Positions 1 through 12,243 of a DNA stretch of 64,000 nucleotides are shown here, in pieces; position 1 is the stretch's first letter, and every line of letters starts with the position of its first letter. The stretch covers positions 60,155,684 to 60,219,683 of the forward strand of contig CM043942.1 of NCBI GenBank assembly GCA_014529385.2. Direction: 5' to 3'. The DNA comes from Adiantum capillus-veneris (Eukaryota; Streptophyta; Polypodiopsida; Polypodiales; Pteridaceae). Under the pieces are notes generated by a model, which was given only the letters and a program-made list of their open reading frames with translations, was not told the DNA's origin and did no database searches. The translations under genes were made by a program, and so were the position numbers.

Positions 1-1
1 G

Positions 2-373
2 GAACAACTACAGCTGGGCAGAGAAGAAGCAATCAATCATTATGCGGCATAGGCAGAACACAAACGGATTAGTTTCAATCAACATCTTCGGCACAAAGCT
101 TTAAAAAAGGGCATCTTGGTGCTCCGCTATGACAATCGCTTCGACACACGCAAGCATAAGAAGTTCCTACTCCAGTGGGAAGGTCATTTCATCATCAGGA
201 AGAAATATACCAATGGGAGTTACCAACTCATGGAAGCGGATGGTAAGCTTCATAAGACGAGAGTGAATGGGTGGAGGCTTAAACCCTATTTTCTACGACT
301 CGATCAAGCTCCACCTATCGACATTTCAGATGAGGATACACCATTAACCTCCACCTCCGATGACATCGACTAA
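2..373 (+). pseudogene. Ty3/gypsy integrase C-terminal fragment
   Basis: The reading frame from base 2 runs to a stop at 371-373 and gives the C-terminal domain of a gypsy integrase. Visible hallmarks are the KKG-VLRYDNRFD segment, the LLQWEGHFII segment (usually W-G-P-F), and the NGSYQL...VNGWRLKPY ending, which normally anchors the end of pol. An in-frame TAG at 50-52 interrupts the upstream helix, so this is a broken copy. Its 5' part lies outside the window. The following bases contain a purine-rich run that could be the polypurine tract. The family is not assignable from this piece alone, but integrase identity is secure. Confidence 0.8.
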
Positions 374-408
374 ACAAATGAGTTAGAGGCATAAATGCCC
401 TGACCTTT

Positions 409-710
409 AGGGGGAGGGCTAATGACACGGGGTTAGCCACACCGCACTCTAGCTCACCCGGAGACTGCTGATCATGCCCGGCTTTCGGAGCTTGGCCGCG
501 AGAACTGACCCCATTCGGGGAGCATAAAATAAACAAAACAAAAAAAATGTTATTTTTCTTTTCTTGCATGTTGCTGCCGCCACCCCACCTTCCCCTTGAC
601 TTTGCGTCCACAGTGGGACGCCTTGACACCCATGATCACTCTCTCTCTCTTTCCCCCCATTGACTCTCCCTCTCTCTATGTCGGCACTAGCACATCAAGG
701 CGTAGAAATA

Positions 711-790
<80 letters not shown>

Positions 791-900
791 GTTACCCACC
801 CTTGCCACCTCATTCCCCCTCGTACCCTCAACCTCCCGCTCTCTCTCCATCTCTCGCTCACACCGCTATCTCCCACCTGTCCTGTGTCGACAACCATCAG

Positions 901-955
<55 letters not shown>

Positions 956-1240
956 GTCACCCACCCACACACACACACACACATGCACTCTCACACTTCC
1001 CCTCCCTCTTCCCCCATCTCCCACTCACTGTCGCCCTCCCCTCGTTCAGACTCCTACTCTCTCTCTCTCTCTTACGTTATAAACACACACACACACACAC
1101 ACACACACTCACTCACTCACTCACACTCTCACTAGTAAGAGAGGTCACCACTCCCAAAATCCTATATAAGGAGGGTGAGCTCTCCACTTAGGGGAGAGAT
1201 AGAGAGGAGAACGCCAGTGCTGAGAAGCACAACATCACCA
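409..1240 (+). mobile_element. Probable 3' LTR after the integrase fragment
   Basis: A purine-rich run (agggggaggg, 409-418) sits 36 bp after the integrase stop and could be a polypurine tract, with a TG dinucleotide at about 423 as the LTR start. A TATA-like tatataag at 1163-1170 is followed by a purine-rich leader, as at an LTR promoter. The interior is swollen by (TC)n and (CA)n tracts. No matching 5' LTR is in the window, so the LTR call is inference and its right boundary is uncertain. Confidence 0.35.
713..1115. repeat. Microsatellite cluster: (TC)n and (CA)n
   Basis: Nearly perfect (TC)n tracts lie at 713-789 and 904-953. (CA)n tracts lie at about 962-982 and 1083-1108, and a shorter (TC)n at about 1055-1070. 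Long Ser-Leu or Arg-Glu open frames here are artefacts of the dinucleotide repeat, not genes. Confidence 0.97.
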
Positions 1241-1627
1241 TAGCCATGACATTATGCACACACTACACAAGCATGATAGACAAGTGGTATTTTTGGGAAG
1301 GTTGACACTCTAAGCACATGGAATTGGGAGCACTTGATGCTAGCACCATGGAATATGGGTTTAGACACACATCTAGCTCATAAGAAATCTTTTTGGTCAG
1401 CCTAAGCCCCATCTTGAAGCTTGAAATAGCTTGTAACCTTGCCACAGAACTACATCAATAGAAGGACCTCTTCGCCACCAAGAACTGCGTACTTGGGTTG
1501 TAACATGTGATAGAAGTCAAGTTGATCATCCACCCTCTGGATGGTAGTTTCTTCTCTATGGAAGCTATTGGGCCGGTCTGTGTATCCCTTTGGGATTTCT
1601 CATAGTATGGAGTGATAAGAAAAGGGT

Positions 1628-1628
<1 letters not shown>

Positions 1629-1709
<81 letters not shown>

Positions 1710-1727
1710 CACACACACACACACACA
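1629..1727. repeat. (CT)n followed by (CA)n microsatellite
   Basis: A (CT)n tract of nearly 80 bp at 1629-1707 passes directly into a short (CA)n tract. It is a compound microsatellite with no coding content. Confidence 0.97.
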
Positions 1728-1739
1728 CTCTCTCTCTCA

Positions 1740-2980
1740 GTCAGGATTTAGAAGAATGTGGTTTGGGTGTGTTGTGCTAGAGTGACAAGTCCGAGGATAT
1801 GATAAGCGTCCTAGCCGCGCTTATGCTAGGTGGTGCCCTTTTAGAGTTATAGGATAGCAAACCTTAGGTGCTACCCCCCTGAGATGATGCTTGGGGATTT
1901 CAGGCTATGTGTGGTGTAGAGGCCACCCCACATGGTCATTTTCGACAATCACCAGCACTACAGATTCGAAGCACATTGAGAGCTCTTACATCCTTTTAGG
2001 CAAATAAGGTGGACAAAATTTTGAGTGTTGTTTGTCACAGATAACTCCTAATATCAAATTTTATCGGCCCAAGTAGCTGTTGCCCATCAATCATCCTCCT
2101 CTATGCATGCTCAGACTACTCTATTACTAAAATCAATCTCTAATTTAGCCTCACCACTCATACAATCTCATTTGTTCCATTTGCTCTTGGCTCTCAAAAC
2201 ATTACACGAAGCCTATACCATGGCACTCAGGTATATAGTCAGGCTCTCTCAGTGAAATGCAAAGAAAGAAGGGTAGCCCACCAAACCCTGAGCATGACAT
2301 GCCAATTAACTTGATGGTTATTTCAAAGTGCTCAAGCCATCTATAGGCTTCATGTTATTGGATGAGACGATGCCAAGGGCCATTCTTTGATGTCGGCCCC
2401 AAGTGGGTTTGTGGCAGTAAAGCAAGAATATAATAACGATATTGCTCTACATTATGTTTTAAAATTTGTGGTGTTCTTTTACTAGAAAATGTATGTCATG
2501 ACTCATGATGTTCCCATTTGACTAGCCGATGGACAAAACCTTGACACCAAACTTGAATTGAAAATGCTAGAACGATGGCTACTGCATATTAAAATCACCA
2601 TCAAGACCCTCTCATCATCAACACCAAAATTGATTAGCATCAAGTAGAATTAAACATACATTTATATTATGGCAGTACTTAAGAGGGCAAGTTTTATGAT
2701 CGAGCCATGGTGCTCAATTACCAAACCGCTTGCATTAGTCTCACCTTTTACGCTTCTAGGTTGGTCTTCCTACCTTCAATTCTCTTGGTGATTTTCTTTG
2801 GTGATCCTAGCATGTTATTGTAGCAAGATTCTCTCTCTCTCCTTCACCCTCACAATATAGATTGTGGTTGTATGATATCACTGTAGGAAAAATTATATAT
2901 GAGTGAAGTGTGGCGTCTTTGGGGATGGAAATTTGGTGGGTATTTGGTCAAAGAGGATACAAGGTAGATGCAACGGATAG
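1740..2980. other. Intergenic, nothing recognised
   Basis: The sequence has no long open frame on either strand and no recognisable protein motif, RNA gene or terminal repeat. It is probably decayed intergenic DNA between the gypsy remnant and the malic enzyme gene. Confidence 0.5.
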
Positions 2981-3226
2981 GGTTGGCACATGCACTCCTT
3001 TTGTGTCTCTGTCAGCTAAAAAGAAGTTGGGGTCCACCACAGTTTTGTCTGCACACTCACCCATTCTCCATCAACCCGGACATGATGGCATTTTGGGTGT
3101 CGAGGTTGGCACATGCACTCCTTTTGTGTCTCTGTCAGCTAAAAAGAAGTAGGGGTCCACCATAGTTTTGTCTGCACACTCACCCATTCTCCATCAACCC
3201 GGACATGATGGCATTTTGGGTGTCGA
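2981..3226. repeat. Two-copy 123-bp tandem duplication
   Basis: The segment starting ggttggcacatgcactcc at 2981 is repeated head to tail at 3104, and the start of a third copy breaks off at 3227 after ggttg. I see only about two substitutions between the copies, so the duplication is young relative to surrounding DNA. The unit is divisible by three and a reading frame passes through it, but the predicted peptide has no recognisable domain, so it is not called a gene. Confidence 0.92.
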
Positions 3227-3234
3227 GGTTGCAG

Positions 3235-6200
3235 ACTTCAAATTCTACAACCAACTTGAAGCAATATAGAGTTTAAAGACCACATTTATTCAAAAAAGTA
3301 ACTGAAAACTATGCATCTCGTGCTGTCTAACCTTTTTTTGTAATCATTTTTTATAATCTTTTGGTGGTGTTCGCTAGCTCTCTCTGGCTCTACATTCTCC
3401 TTAGCTTATGGCCTTCACTTTAGTCTTGTGGTACTTTATATCATGCTACAAACGGGAGCGCAAAAAGCCCTGCAAAACACTAAAAACAATATACTGAAGC
3501 CATAAAATCGACAAATCTACATACTTGATGAATCTTGTAGTACATAACTAAATCATCCCCTCGTGCAAGAGTGAGCATTTCCCTCTTGTATGTATTTATT
3601 TATAGATTCTTCAATGCTAAAAAATGAATTCACATTGGCCGGCCGGGCATAAATGGCCATAGCCCATAATGAGCACCATATGATACAAGTGGTTGTATCT
3701 TCATAAGAGCACGACTGTTTTCCACAGTGGAATCCTTCATGCATCCTATTGTTCGTTTGACGATAACACGGTTCAGAAGGAGGTTCAATGAAACCAAGAC
3801 TAACATCTTGATTTTTCACATTATTGTCCCTTTGCAACCGTCTTTTGTAACCGGTCCATAAACAACATAGTGTGTAAACTGCATTTGGAACCCACATGAG
3901 CATGCTAAACGAGTTATCACAACAAAGATGTACTCCAACGAGTACCTCTTTTCACTTTCGATCAAAGTAATTGGCTAACATCACTCATCAGCAAAGTATA
4001 AGTCCTTGAATTGTTGTCGTATTGTATCAGTAAACAACCCGACCACAACAAGTGTACAAGGTTGAGAACTTGGCTTTATCATGAAGAGACTAAACCTAGT
4101 TGAAAACATGCTTTACCTTATGGTTAGCAAACTCTAACTACAGCAAAACATGCTTTCTAATTGGATTGCTTGGTGCTAATATATGTGCTTCGCATATCCT
4201 TTAGCACAAGATTACACTTGTAATATGTCTATCCTCTTTGGATAATTGATAGTAATGAGGTGTGTTTTTGCACGGTTTACAAAAAATCTTCCAAAATGAC
4301 TGGTAAACAGGGATCACAATGGCGTATAAAATTGCCGAGAAGTCAACAATGTTAAGGATAACCATCTTGGTTTACTGGAAATATCCACAAGTACCCAAAC
4401 CAAGCCATGACCTCTATTAGTGATTGGTAGATCCAAAAGTAATCTCTTACGGATACTGCACATAGAATGCAAAATGCTTTAAAAGAAACTAATTTCATGA
4501 ATATGCATGCCGCTCCAAATCAGCCTTTGCTAAACACTAGGGCCCATAACACCTAGTGTGCATGAATTTAGCAAAAACATATTTAAACCTGCATAAACAT
4601 TTCCATCCTAGCCCTTGGCTTGACATTGGACCACAATGGAATGTGAAAATCAATCACACCTAGGTACCAATGAAACATGTTCATAAAGAGAACAAAGCCT
4701 TGCTACATGTATAAATAACCATTCGTTACAATTTTTTAACAATACTTGTACCTTAACAAGTATGACTAGGTATTCGACAATTTCTGGCCACTGAAATTGT
4801 TCCTGACACAACGTGCGTAAATGGTATCATAAAAAAATTTGACCAGCACCTAGGGACTTTATCACGACACATAATTTAAATAACGGGTGCCAGTGTTAGC
4901 CCTAGAGACTCATATTCTCCACATGTTGAATAAGAATGTCTCCAAGAAGAACATCCTTCAAGTACGAGATGCATATAGAGGTAATTGCAAACACTCTGCG
5001 ACGTGAGTGAGAGGGACCCTCATTAAAATTGCTCCCCACAGGCTAAACCAAACTCTTTGAGTTCCTAGACCATGTTGTATCCCATGTGCCAAGTCAAACC
5101 CTACAAGTGGGTCCATAATTGCATAATGCAGAAATGTATTTTGGACACTATGGTCGAGAATTCTTCGCTCTTACCTGACCTTGTCATCTCTCTGAAGAGA
5201 AAAAATGGATGAAAGCATTCAAGCTTATTCATCCGTCTTGAAAAAAATCAAGCAAAGCATATATCAAAAATGGAAATAAACCAAATTATATGCATACCTC
5301 AAGGTTTAACATAAGTGATCTTATTCGTAGTTACATGCACTTTGCAAACCTAAAACATACAAATAAAGGTGCCTTACCATAAAACCACCCTTGAAGATGT
5401 AGTTATATTAGAGACTCGTTAAACAGTAAAAGAAAGACTAGTGAAAAACAAGCAGTAGGATTCGATAACCTTGGGTGTTGGCTTTGCAATCCAAACCCTT
5501 GGTTAGCTTCTGCAGGGTCAAACCGCTTGGTTAGACTTTGCATGACAACTGCTCAAACTAGCACCCAACGGTAATGAACATAGTTCACCGTGGTCAAAAG
5601 TGTTTGGAATCAATTAAGAAAGTTGAAATTTTCCACTACTCCTTGGTAGATTGCACTTGAAAGTACAACTATGTTGAGCTCAAATCATGACTCTCAACAC
5701 CGTGATCGTGTATTAGCAGAGTCATACCCCTTTAAATACCACTCCTTAGAAACATAATCTATCCTGCAACTAAGCAATATATCTTTTGTATTTGGAATCT
5801 TATTCACAACTAACATAATATTCTCCCTCTAAGAACCGAAAAGAAAGATTTAAGTACCCACAAAGAAAAATAGTCATACTAGATTTTTTAAGGTGTTTAC
5901 AGAACCTGCGTGTAGACTCTCTTAATGTATTCATGTCTTCCCATGAATCACTTTTTTGATAGCTAGGTCATGCCTTGCTACCCATAAAAACCGTCAGTGG
6001 GATTGATTGCACCTTGTGCATATAGCCAATAATGTAAAGTGCTCACTGCTATATACATATACAACGATCAGAAGCCCATCCATCAGTCTCAAATATTTGT
6101 AGACAAAGTAGCTGATGGTATTGTGTAAGCGTATACAAGGGTGGGATGGCTATATTGCCATCATATTCACATTCTATGAATGGATATAAAAAAAATGGAT

Positions 6201-7480
6201 TGGTAAGCCCTTGGCTTCAATAACAGTCTCAACCTTGTGAGCTACTGCAAAACATTCCTTGCATGAATGCAGTTGCATGGATATATCATAGTGCATTGTT
6301 GTCAAACTCCAACTGTGAACTTATATCCACGTAGTGCCATTATCTTTGATCTAAAGTCAATTGATAATACCTTGGCACATAAGAGAATCCTTGCTTCACA
6401 TGAAGTCTAGCAAAGCACTTTGCGTTGCATAGTAAAGAAATATTTTCAAATCAAAGGTTAATGTACTAACCTTGTTGGCTCTTAGAGAGCGGTTGTCGTC
6501 GCTTGTAGCTGGCTCGTAGCCGTATATGATGAGAAATGAAGAGCTATAGAATGTACCCCACATGCCATCATGGCTGGATCATACCAAAATCCAAGAGAAA
6601 ATCAAATAGACAATGTGCTAAGTTTTTGAAGTCCTTATGCTAGTAGCATATTCCAAACTTTGGAAACTTCTATGCAAGATGCCCTGAAGTGAAGCCTTGC
6701 TTCGCATAAGTTTATCAGAAAGATGAGATAGAACGCATTGTGAGTGTTCATAGCTAACAGGTGCTCCTGTTGACATACCTATGTCAAAGCAGAAAAGAAT
6801 CGACCTTGTCAAAATCTTATAGAGAATCGGCCTTGCCGGATTGTGTAGCTTATTGAGAATCATGAGATTACTCAATATTGGTATAGATAACATCTACAAC
6901 TTAGCTATCAAGTGTCATCAATTGTCAAATACTGCTTGATCGAAGCAACATTTGCTTGACAAGTTGGCATCGTGAAAATTCTTGTAAAAGTGAATAAGTT
7001 CAAAAGTGAAAGTTAAAGTTAAGATACTTATCGACTACCCTTGGCATTGTGTGTAGTGGTTGACATTAGATTAAGCTCATAGCTGTGTATGTTAATGTTT
7101 TTTCCAATGTGCTTCGTGTACTTATGTGGCCTGCTCCTTGGCAAGCTACAACACCTTTGAAGTGATTATGCATCCAATGCATGGAGCCGTGCTCCTGAAA
7201 ACCTTGCTTTTCCCACTCCTCTAGGTAGCACAAGGTGGAAATATAAAAAATATAATGGCCGACCTAATACACAAGTCAGTTTTTGAGTGTCGGTATATGG
7301 AGTCTTGCTCCAGTAATGTATCTTATGGTAGTGGCAGATTAAACAAAGGTAAAAGAAAAGTAACCTCATCAATGATCGACCTTCTCTCTCAGCTTCCCGA
7401 CAGAGGCATCTGAATCTCTCTTTCGCTCTCTGGAGTTGTTTTATGGTGGTGGTGTGGTGGATTTCCAGGGCCGTGGCGAA
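3235..7480. other. Long AT-rich intergenic stretch, no gene recognised
   Basis: About 4.2 kb lacks any open frame with recognisable protein motifs. A 116-codon minus-strand frame at 3553-3903 is Cys-containing but matches nothing I know. No paired terminal repeats, tRNA or rRNA features are seen. It may be decayed transposon or non-coding intergenic DNA. Confidence 0.5.
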
Positions 7481-7481
7481 G

Positions 7482-7601
<120 letters not shown>

Positions 7602-7730
7602 ACACACGTTGCCGGAGTCTTGCAGACAGAGGCAAGTACCGCCTAGCTTGCTGTAGTGCAAAGGAATGAGCAGTGGTGCACAAAGTTGTCTCGTGAGCAT
7701 GCCTAGCTTACTGCGATGGCCAGCCTCATC

Positions 7731-7984
7731 CCCCCCCCCCCCCCTTCTCTCTCGGGGGTTGGATGAGGGCGACTGGGAGAGAGAAAGGAGCCAAAATCCA
7801 GCTAGCCGACAGGACGAGCAGCGGAGCTTGTAGAAGAGCGAGGCGAAGGTTGAGGATTGCACCGTGGAGGGTTGGCAGGGAAGGAGGGTAGGCACATAGA
7901 GCCAAATATGAGGGTGACGAAGTGGAGCCAATTGGGTGCACACGTGGAATTTGAGGTTTTTTTTTTTTTGGGGGGGGGGGGGGG
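7731..7984. repeat. Homopolymer runs: poly-C, and poly-T/poly-G
   Basis: A poly-C run lies at about 7731-7744. A T run followed by a G run lies at about 7958-7984. They bracket a 210-bp stretch without recognisable features. Assembly length errors are likely at such runs. Confidence 0.85.
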
Positions 7985-8084
7985 AGGTAATTCCGTAGAA
8001 TGTAACGTCTTTTATAAAAAGTGTGCCAATTCATTTTAAATCCCTAATTAAAGGAAGTCTACGTAGATTCCCTGTTGCCACATG

Positions 8085-8087
<3 letters not shown>

Positions 8088-8134
<47 letters not shown>
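8088..8134. repeat. (TC)n microsatellite upstream of malic enzyme
   Basis: A perfect (TC)n tract of about 46 bp lies roughly 550 bp upstream of the malic enzyme start codon. In plants CT tracts near promoters or 5' UTRs can affect expression; a role here is only inferred from position. Confidence 0.95.
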
Positions 8135-8137
<3 letters not shown>

Positions 8138-8169
8138 GGGGTTGAATATGCAACCTTTTTCCACCACAT

Positions 8170-8340
8170 GTCTTCCGAGGGAGATGGCAAAAGGCACCGA
8201 GGGAGAGACAATGAGGGCAGAGGGGGACCAATTGAGATCGGAGTATGTTGGTTTGAATGTCTTCGGGGGGAGATGGCAAGAGGCGACGAGGGAGAGACAA
8301 TGAGGGCAAAGGGCACCAATTGAGATCGGAGTATGTAATT
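8170..8340. repeat. Imperfect 89-bp tandem duplication
   Basis: The segment beginning gtcttccgagggagatggc at 8170 recurs at 8259 with scattered substitutions. Both copies contain gagggagagacaatgaggg and a caattgagatcggagtatg end. The copies are more diverged than the 123-bp pair at 2981 and lie in the upstream region of the malic enzyme gene. Confidence 0.85.
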
Positions 8341-8539
8341 GAAAGATTCGAAGGAATTTTTCAAGTAATGGATTTTAGCAGTACCTTGGAATTAATGGAT
8401 TCCAGCAGTGGGAGTCGAGCCTCAAGGCACTTGGCTTGTTTTGACACTTGGCTTCTCTCTTGAGCTCTCCATCTCCTTTGTTTCTCTAAGACACCGTTAC
8501 TAGTTAAAATCTGACACTTGGCGTTGAGTCATACACACT

Positions 8540-8682
8540 CTATTGATGTCGAACTAAAGAGCACGTGGCAAGGATCACTTCAGCACGCGTGTCACCTTGC
8601 CAACGTGCATGCAAGCAAGAAAGAGGCACAGAGTCCAGAGTTCTGAAAAGCTCGAAAAGACGGGTTTCTGTTGCGTTTGTAC
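8540..8682 (+). promoter_or_regulatory. Putative promoter/5' leader of malic enzyme with G-box
   Basis: A CACGTG palindrome (G-box core, a bZIP/bHLH binding site) lies at 8562-8567, and an ACGCGT core sits in cacgcgtg around 8584-8591, about 100-120 bp before the start codon. An in-frame TGA at 8644-8646 precedes the first ATG. No convincing TATA box is visible in the last 150 bp, so the transcription start is undetermined. Confidence 0.45.
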
Positions 8683-8948
8683 ATGTTGTGGAAACCAGGC
8701 GGGGTGTATAGTAGCGTTGTGAAAGCAGCCTCTTATCGAGCTACGCCCACAAGGAGAAGAGCGAGGCTCAACAACTTATTGTACAATAACAGCGTCCACC
8801 CCATTATGGGTTCCTCTGTCTTGGACAAAGAATACTCCTCTGAGCAAAAGGAGGGTGTTTCTGTTGGCGGTGGCGTGCAGGACACTTTCGGCGAGGACTC
8901 TGCCACTGAGGATCAGTTATTCACTCCATGGAACCGCTCTATTGCCAG
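8683..8948 (+). CDS. NADP-ME: NADP-malic enzyme, exon 1 (N-terminus with transit-like leader)
   Basis: NADP-malic enzyme decarboxylates malate to pyruvate and CO2 with reduction of NADP. This exon encodes the first 88 residues. The start at 8683 is the first ATG after an in-frame TGA at 8644. Residues 1-45 are rich in Arg, Ser, Thr and Ala and almost free of acidic residues (RATPTRRRAR is visible), like a plastid or mitochondrial transit peptide. An internal ATG at 8806 (MGSSVLDKEY) could give a cytosolic form. Residues 62-86 hold the conserved plant linker (GEDSATEDQ, then TPW). The exon stops at AG|gttaat, splitting a Ser codon. The first base of exon 2 completes AGT, and the next residues are the expected G-x-x-L-L-R start. 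Alternative: an isolated exon pseudogene; the phase match argues against it. Confidence 0.85.
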
Positions 8949-10620
8949 GTTAATATGCCTTCTCAGTTGTGTATCACCCACACATGCTCTTATTTTGTAC
9001 TTGGTAACACATTCATAAGCAACTGTAAATGCATCCCAGCTTTCAAACCACTTGCTTCTCGGTCGATGTGAAGGGTTTTGTTGCATCTTAACCATGTACT
9101 CCACTATTCTCTTCATACCCATAACCTCAGCGGGAAGTGATTGGGGACTCAAGAAGTAAGAGCATGTATGGTGTTTGTGCTTTGACTTGGACAAAGTTTG
9201 TTCGAAAATGCTTTTGGACATTATACGCTCACGCTCATCGAAATAGCATTGTATAGTGGTGTTTGAGTGTGCATACCAGCATATTCATAGTTGAAGATTG
9301 GGCTGGGAATGTTCATTTGTCTCCTGCTATGAAAGAGGTAGTGAAACCAGTATGTTTGCGTGCTGTGCTTGGGGTTTGCACCCATTTTTCGGGCCAGTTT
9401 TCTCATTTAAGTTAAGCTTCATTGTGTCTTATCAATTTGGTTTCCAAGTCCATCGATGATGGAGGTCATACTTCTCATAACTTTGGTCATTGTTCTTAAA
9501 AGATATGTATCTTTTGGCAATGGCATTGATAATTAGCATCAACACATATTTGAGACCTAGACAATAAAGTCAACCATTTACAAAAATTGTTTTCTATGGA
9601 TGAATGCATTTGTGAAAGATGAGTGGCGTAAAACGTCCTTTATGTTTATCTCAACACTATATTGGACTTTTCTTTTAGTGCATTAGATCATCAAAAGTGT
9701 CATTTGTTAGGACATTCATTGGACTTCCTTGAAAGGTATAGCATTGTCTTTATAGTGCTTGCATTTAAGTGTGAAGGCCATACTCTATCTCATTAATTAC
9801 CTCACAATTATACAATTATGCTTGCGTTTTTAAATTGGCTTGCCATTGAGAAGAAAGAGGGGTCCTAGAGCGCACATCAAAGACACTTTAGATCCCTCTT
9901 TTTTTAGAAAAACAGATCCCTCTATTCTTCATCAAATGTCCAAAGGGCTATATAGATGTTTATATGTAAGTTCAGGGGCATTAAGGGACTCTCCCAAGAT
10001 ACAACAAAATCTCATGGGGCATGTCAGTGGTCCTCAAGGCAACCTATCTTCGAGAGGAAGTAGAAAACGGAGGTTATAGTATGAATGCTCTTTACACATC
10101 ACAATGACATATAGGAAGAATGTAGTATAAACCACCAACAAGGTGTGTAATGACAAGTGATTGGGCCCTTCTCTAGAGTGAAAAATGGTGAAGATATTGC
10201 CAATAGTGGAAGAGAGGAGTATCTACACCACCTTGCTTCCCTAGAGAAGCATGTTGAGGTATCCCAATGGATGCGAAGAGGATTGAGCAACTCTGTCCAG
10301 ACCGCTGTCAAGGTGGTCTATATTAGTGAAGGTTGTGACCCCAAGATGTGAACACAATGAGCCTTAGCAAATAATCCAAAATGCAATGCAATAAATCGTG
10401 GTAAAAATTGTATTATATCTAGGAAGATTGAACTAATGGACAATGTGTGGTAACATCTCAAGAGTGTCTCGTCTGCAAGCCAAGTTGTAAGCAAAACGAC
10501 TTGATTTGTTGGAGAATCCTCAGAGAGAGTGTGCGGCCCTAGAAATCACAAAAGCCATGTAATTGCCCCCCACATCACGAACCCATCATGCATGCCAATT
10601 TATCAAACAAACAACATACT
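8949..10620. other. Unique 5' part of intron 1, nothing recognised
   Basis: About 1.7 kb follows the exon 1 donor site. It has no recognised transposon protein, paired repeat or RNA gene. Open frames at 8913-9221 (-) and 9840-10079 (+) are short and match no family that I recognise; the first overlaps exon 1 on the opposite strand. Confidence 0.5.
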
Positions 10621-10846
10621 TGTTGAAATTAGGGTTGCAAGAAAAAACACAGCTTGGAGAAGACGAAGGAAGTTCTAGGCACACAACAGAGTGTATTACT
10701 TAGTGTGCAATTGAAAGATAAGATAGCCCTAGAGTGATGGACGTATATACAATGCACAGGGGAAAAAAATCTGCTAGTGAGGGAAAAAATGCCATGATGA
10801 TCCTAAGTATGTTTACACACATCACTATCACATGTATATGGTAACA
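10621..10846 (-). repeat. Copia 3' LTR
   Basis: The 226-bp repeat matches 15417-15648 throughout, from the tgttg(a/g)aattaggg left edge to the atggt(a/g)aca right edge, with scattered substitutions and small indels. The pair is visibly diverged, so insertion is not recent. Confidence 0.92.
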
Positions 10847-10922
10847 AATTCCCGAAGGATTGATGCGGTGAACGAGAGCTGGCACATAGAGTATAGGGAA
10901 GTGCCATGCCTTGAGGACAAGA

Positions 10923-11279
10923 TCAGTCCACAAAGGGGAGTAAGCCCAAATCTTTCCGGAAAGCTTCGAACTTCTCACGAGATAATGCCTTTGTGAAAAG
11001 ATCTGCAACACAAAAAAGATCTGCAAGGTTGTCATGTGTTAGCACATAAGCCAAGCTGATTTCTATTACTGAGAGCCTCTTCCTAACATAGTCGTAATGC
11101 ACCTCAATGTGCTTTGTGTGAGCATGAAAAACTGGGTTCCTCGCAACTGCCAATGCGCTCTGAGTGTCAGTGTAGATAGTGTTGGTAGTGTCCTGTCCAA
11201 CACCCAAATGAGCCATGAGGCGTCTTGAGCCATACACACTCAACCATAGCTGTGAAGACTGCCCTGTACTCAGTCTCAC
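10923..11279 (-). pseudogene. Copia RNase H domain
   Basis: The frame encodes the end of copia pol, the RNase H that removes RNA from the RNA-DNA hybrid. Landmarks are IYTDTQSALAVARNP, the HTKHIEVHYDYVR segment, and the ADLFTKALSREKFE ending. The usual single NLADLFTKAL is expanded to NLADLFCVADLFTKAL by a short in-frame duplication. The N-terminal part is out of frame. Confidence 0.88.
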
Positions 11280-11481
11280 AACTGGAAGTGGCCACAGTAG
11301 GTTGCTTCTTGCTTAACCATGAGATACATGAATTGTTGAGCATGAAACAAAAACCACTTGTGGGACACTCGCTGTCAGAACAACCAACCTAATCTGAGTC
11401 CGAAAAAGCATGCAAATCGGGGGGCAATGATTTCCCCTTGGGATAAAACAAGCCCAGATGTAAAGTCATGAATCTGCTGAC

Positions 11482-12243
11482 CTATGAGACTGCATACTGA
11501 ATATCTGGCTTCATGTTGCATACATAAATGAGGCATTCAACAACAGTTTGGTAAAGAGTGACATCGGCAGGATCACTAGCATCATGAAGACTCAATATCA
11601 AACCTGTTTCCATGGGAGTGGCAATAGGTTTGGAATCCTGAAGTCCAAACCTACATAGCATTGTCTCTATGTAACTTATCCGACACAGAACAATACCACC
11701 ATCACACTGCTTAAACTGTATACCCAAGTAATGATGCAACAATCCCAAATATTTCATCTTGAAACTAGCATTCAAATCAGCCTTCAATTCAGCAATATGT
11801 CTCTCATTTGGTCCAGTGATTAGCAAACCATCCACATAGAGAACCACAATGAGAAGTACATCACCCTCACGTTTTACATACAATGTGCTTTTTGTTTAAC
11901 TGTTACGGAAGCCTCGTTTGACCAAATGAGTATCACCTTTTTGATATTAAGCACGAGGAGATTGCTTCAACCCATACAAAGCTTTCTTACATCTGCACAC
12001 TTTATCCTCTTGTCCTTTCTTGATAAAACCGCGAGGCTATGCTACATAAACATCCTCAAATATGTCACCATTCAAGAAAGCATAACAATGTTTGGCTGAT
12101 GTACATTCCAACCAAAATGACTTGCCAATACACATAGAAAACGCACAGTAGTCATACGACAAGTAGGAGCAAAAGTCCTTCCTAATCTTGCTGTGCATAA
12201 CCCTTTGCAACAAGTCGAGCCTTATAGCGATCAATCTCACCAT
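11482..12243 (-). pseudogene. Copia reverse transcriptase
   Basis: Two broken frames cover RT. The N-terminal part at 12037-12243 shows the AFLNGDIFEDVYV motif (normally AFLNG-L-E-VYM). The C-terminal part at 11482-11883 shows LYVDGLLITG, KMKYLGLLHHYLGIQF and a Met-Lys-Pro-Asp-Ile ending. The catalytic YVDD has become YVDG, replacing one metal-binding Asp and predicting an inactive enzyme. Stops and frameshifts separate the parts. It sits between integrase on the right and RNase H on the left, as copia requires. Confidence 0.88.

Noticed and set aside
596-1191. Long frames rich in Ser-Leu, Arg-Glu, His-Thr or Cys-Val over microsatellites (also at 1.6, 7.5, 8.1 and 16.1 kb)
   Set aside because: They are direct translations of (CT)n, (GA)n and (CA)n tracts open in several frames at once. 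They have no domain or conserved start.
3553-3903. 116-codon minus-strand frame with several Cys
   Set aside because: No motif, splice context or neighbour supports a gene, and flanking DNA looks non-coding. Length alone is not enough.
8913-9221. 102-codon minus-strand frame overlapping exon 1
   Set aside because: It overlaps the malic enzyme exon and donor site on the opposite strand and shows no known family. Treated as a chance frame.
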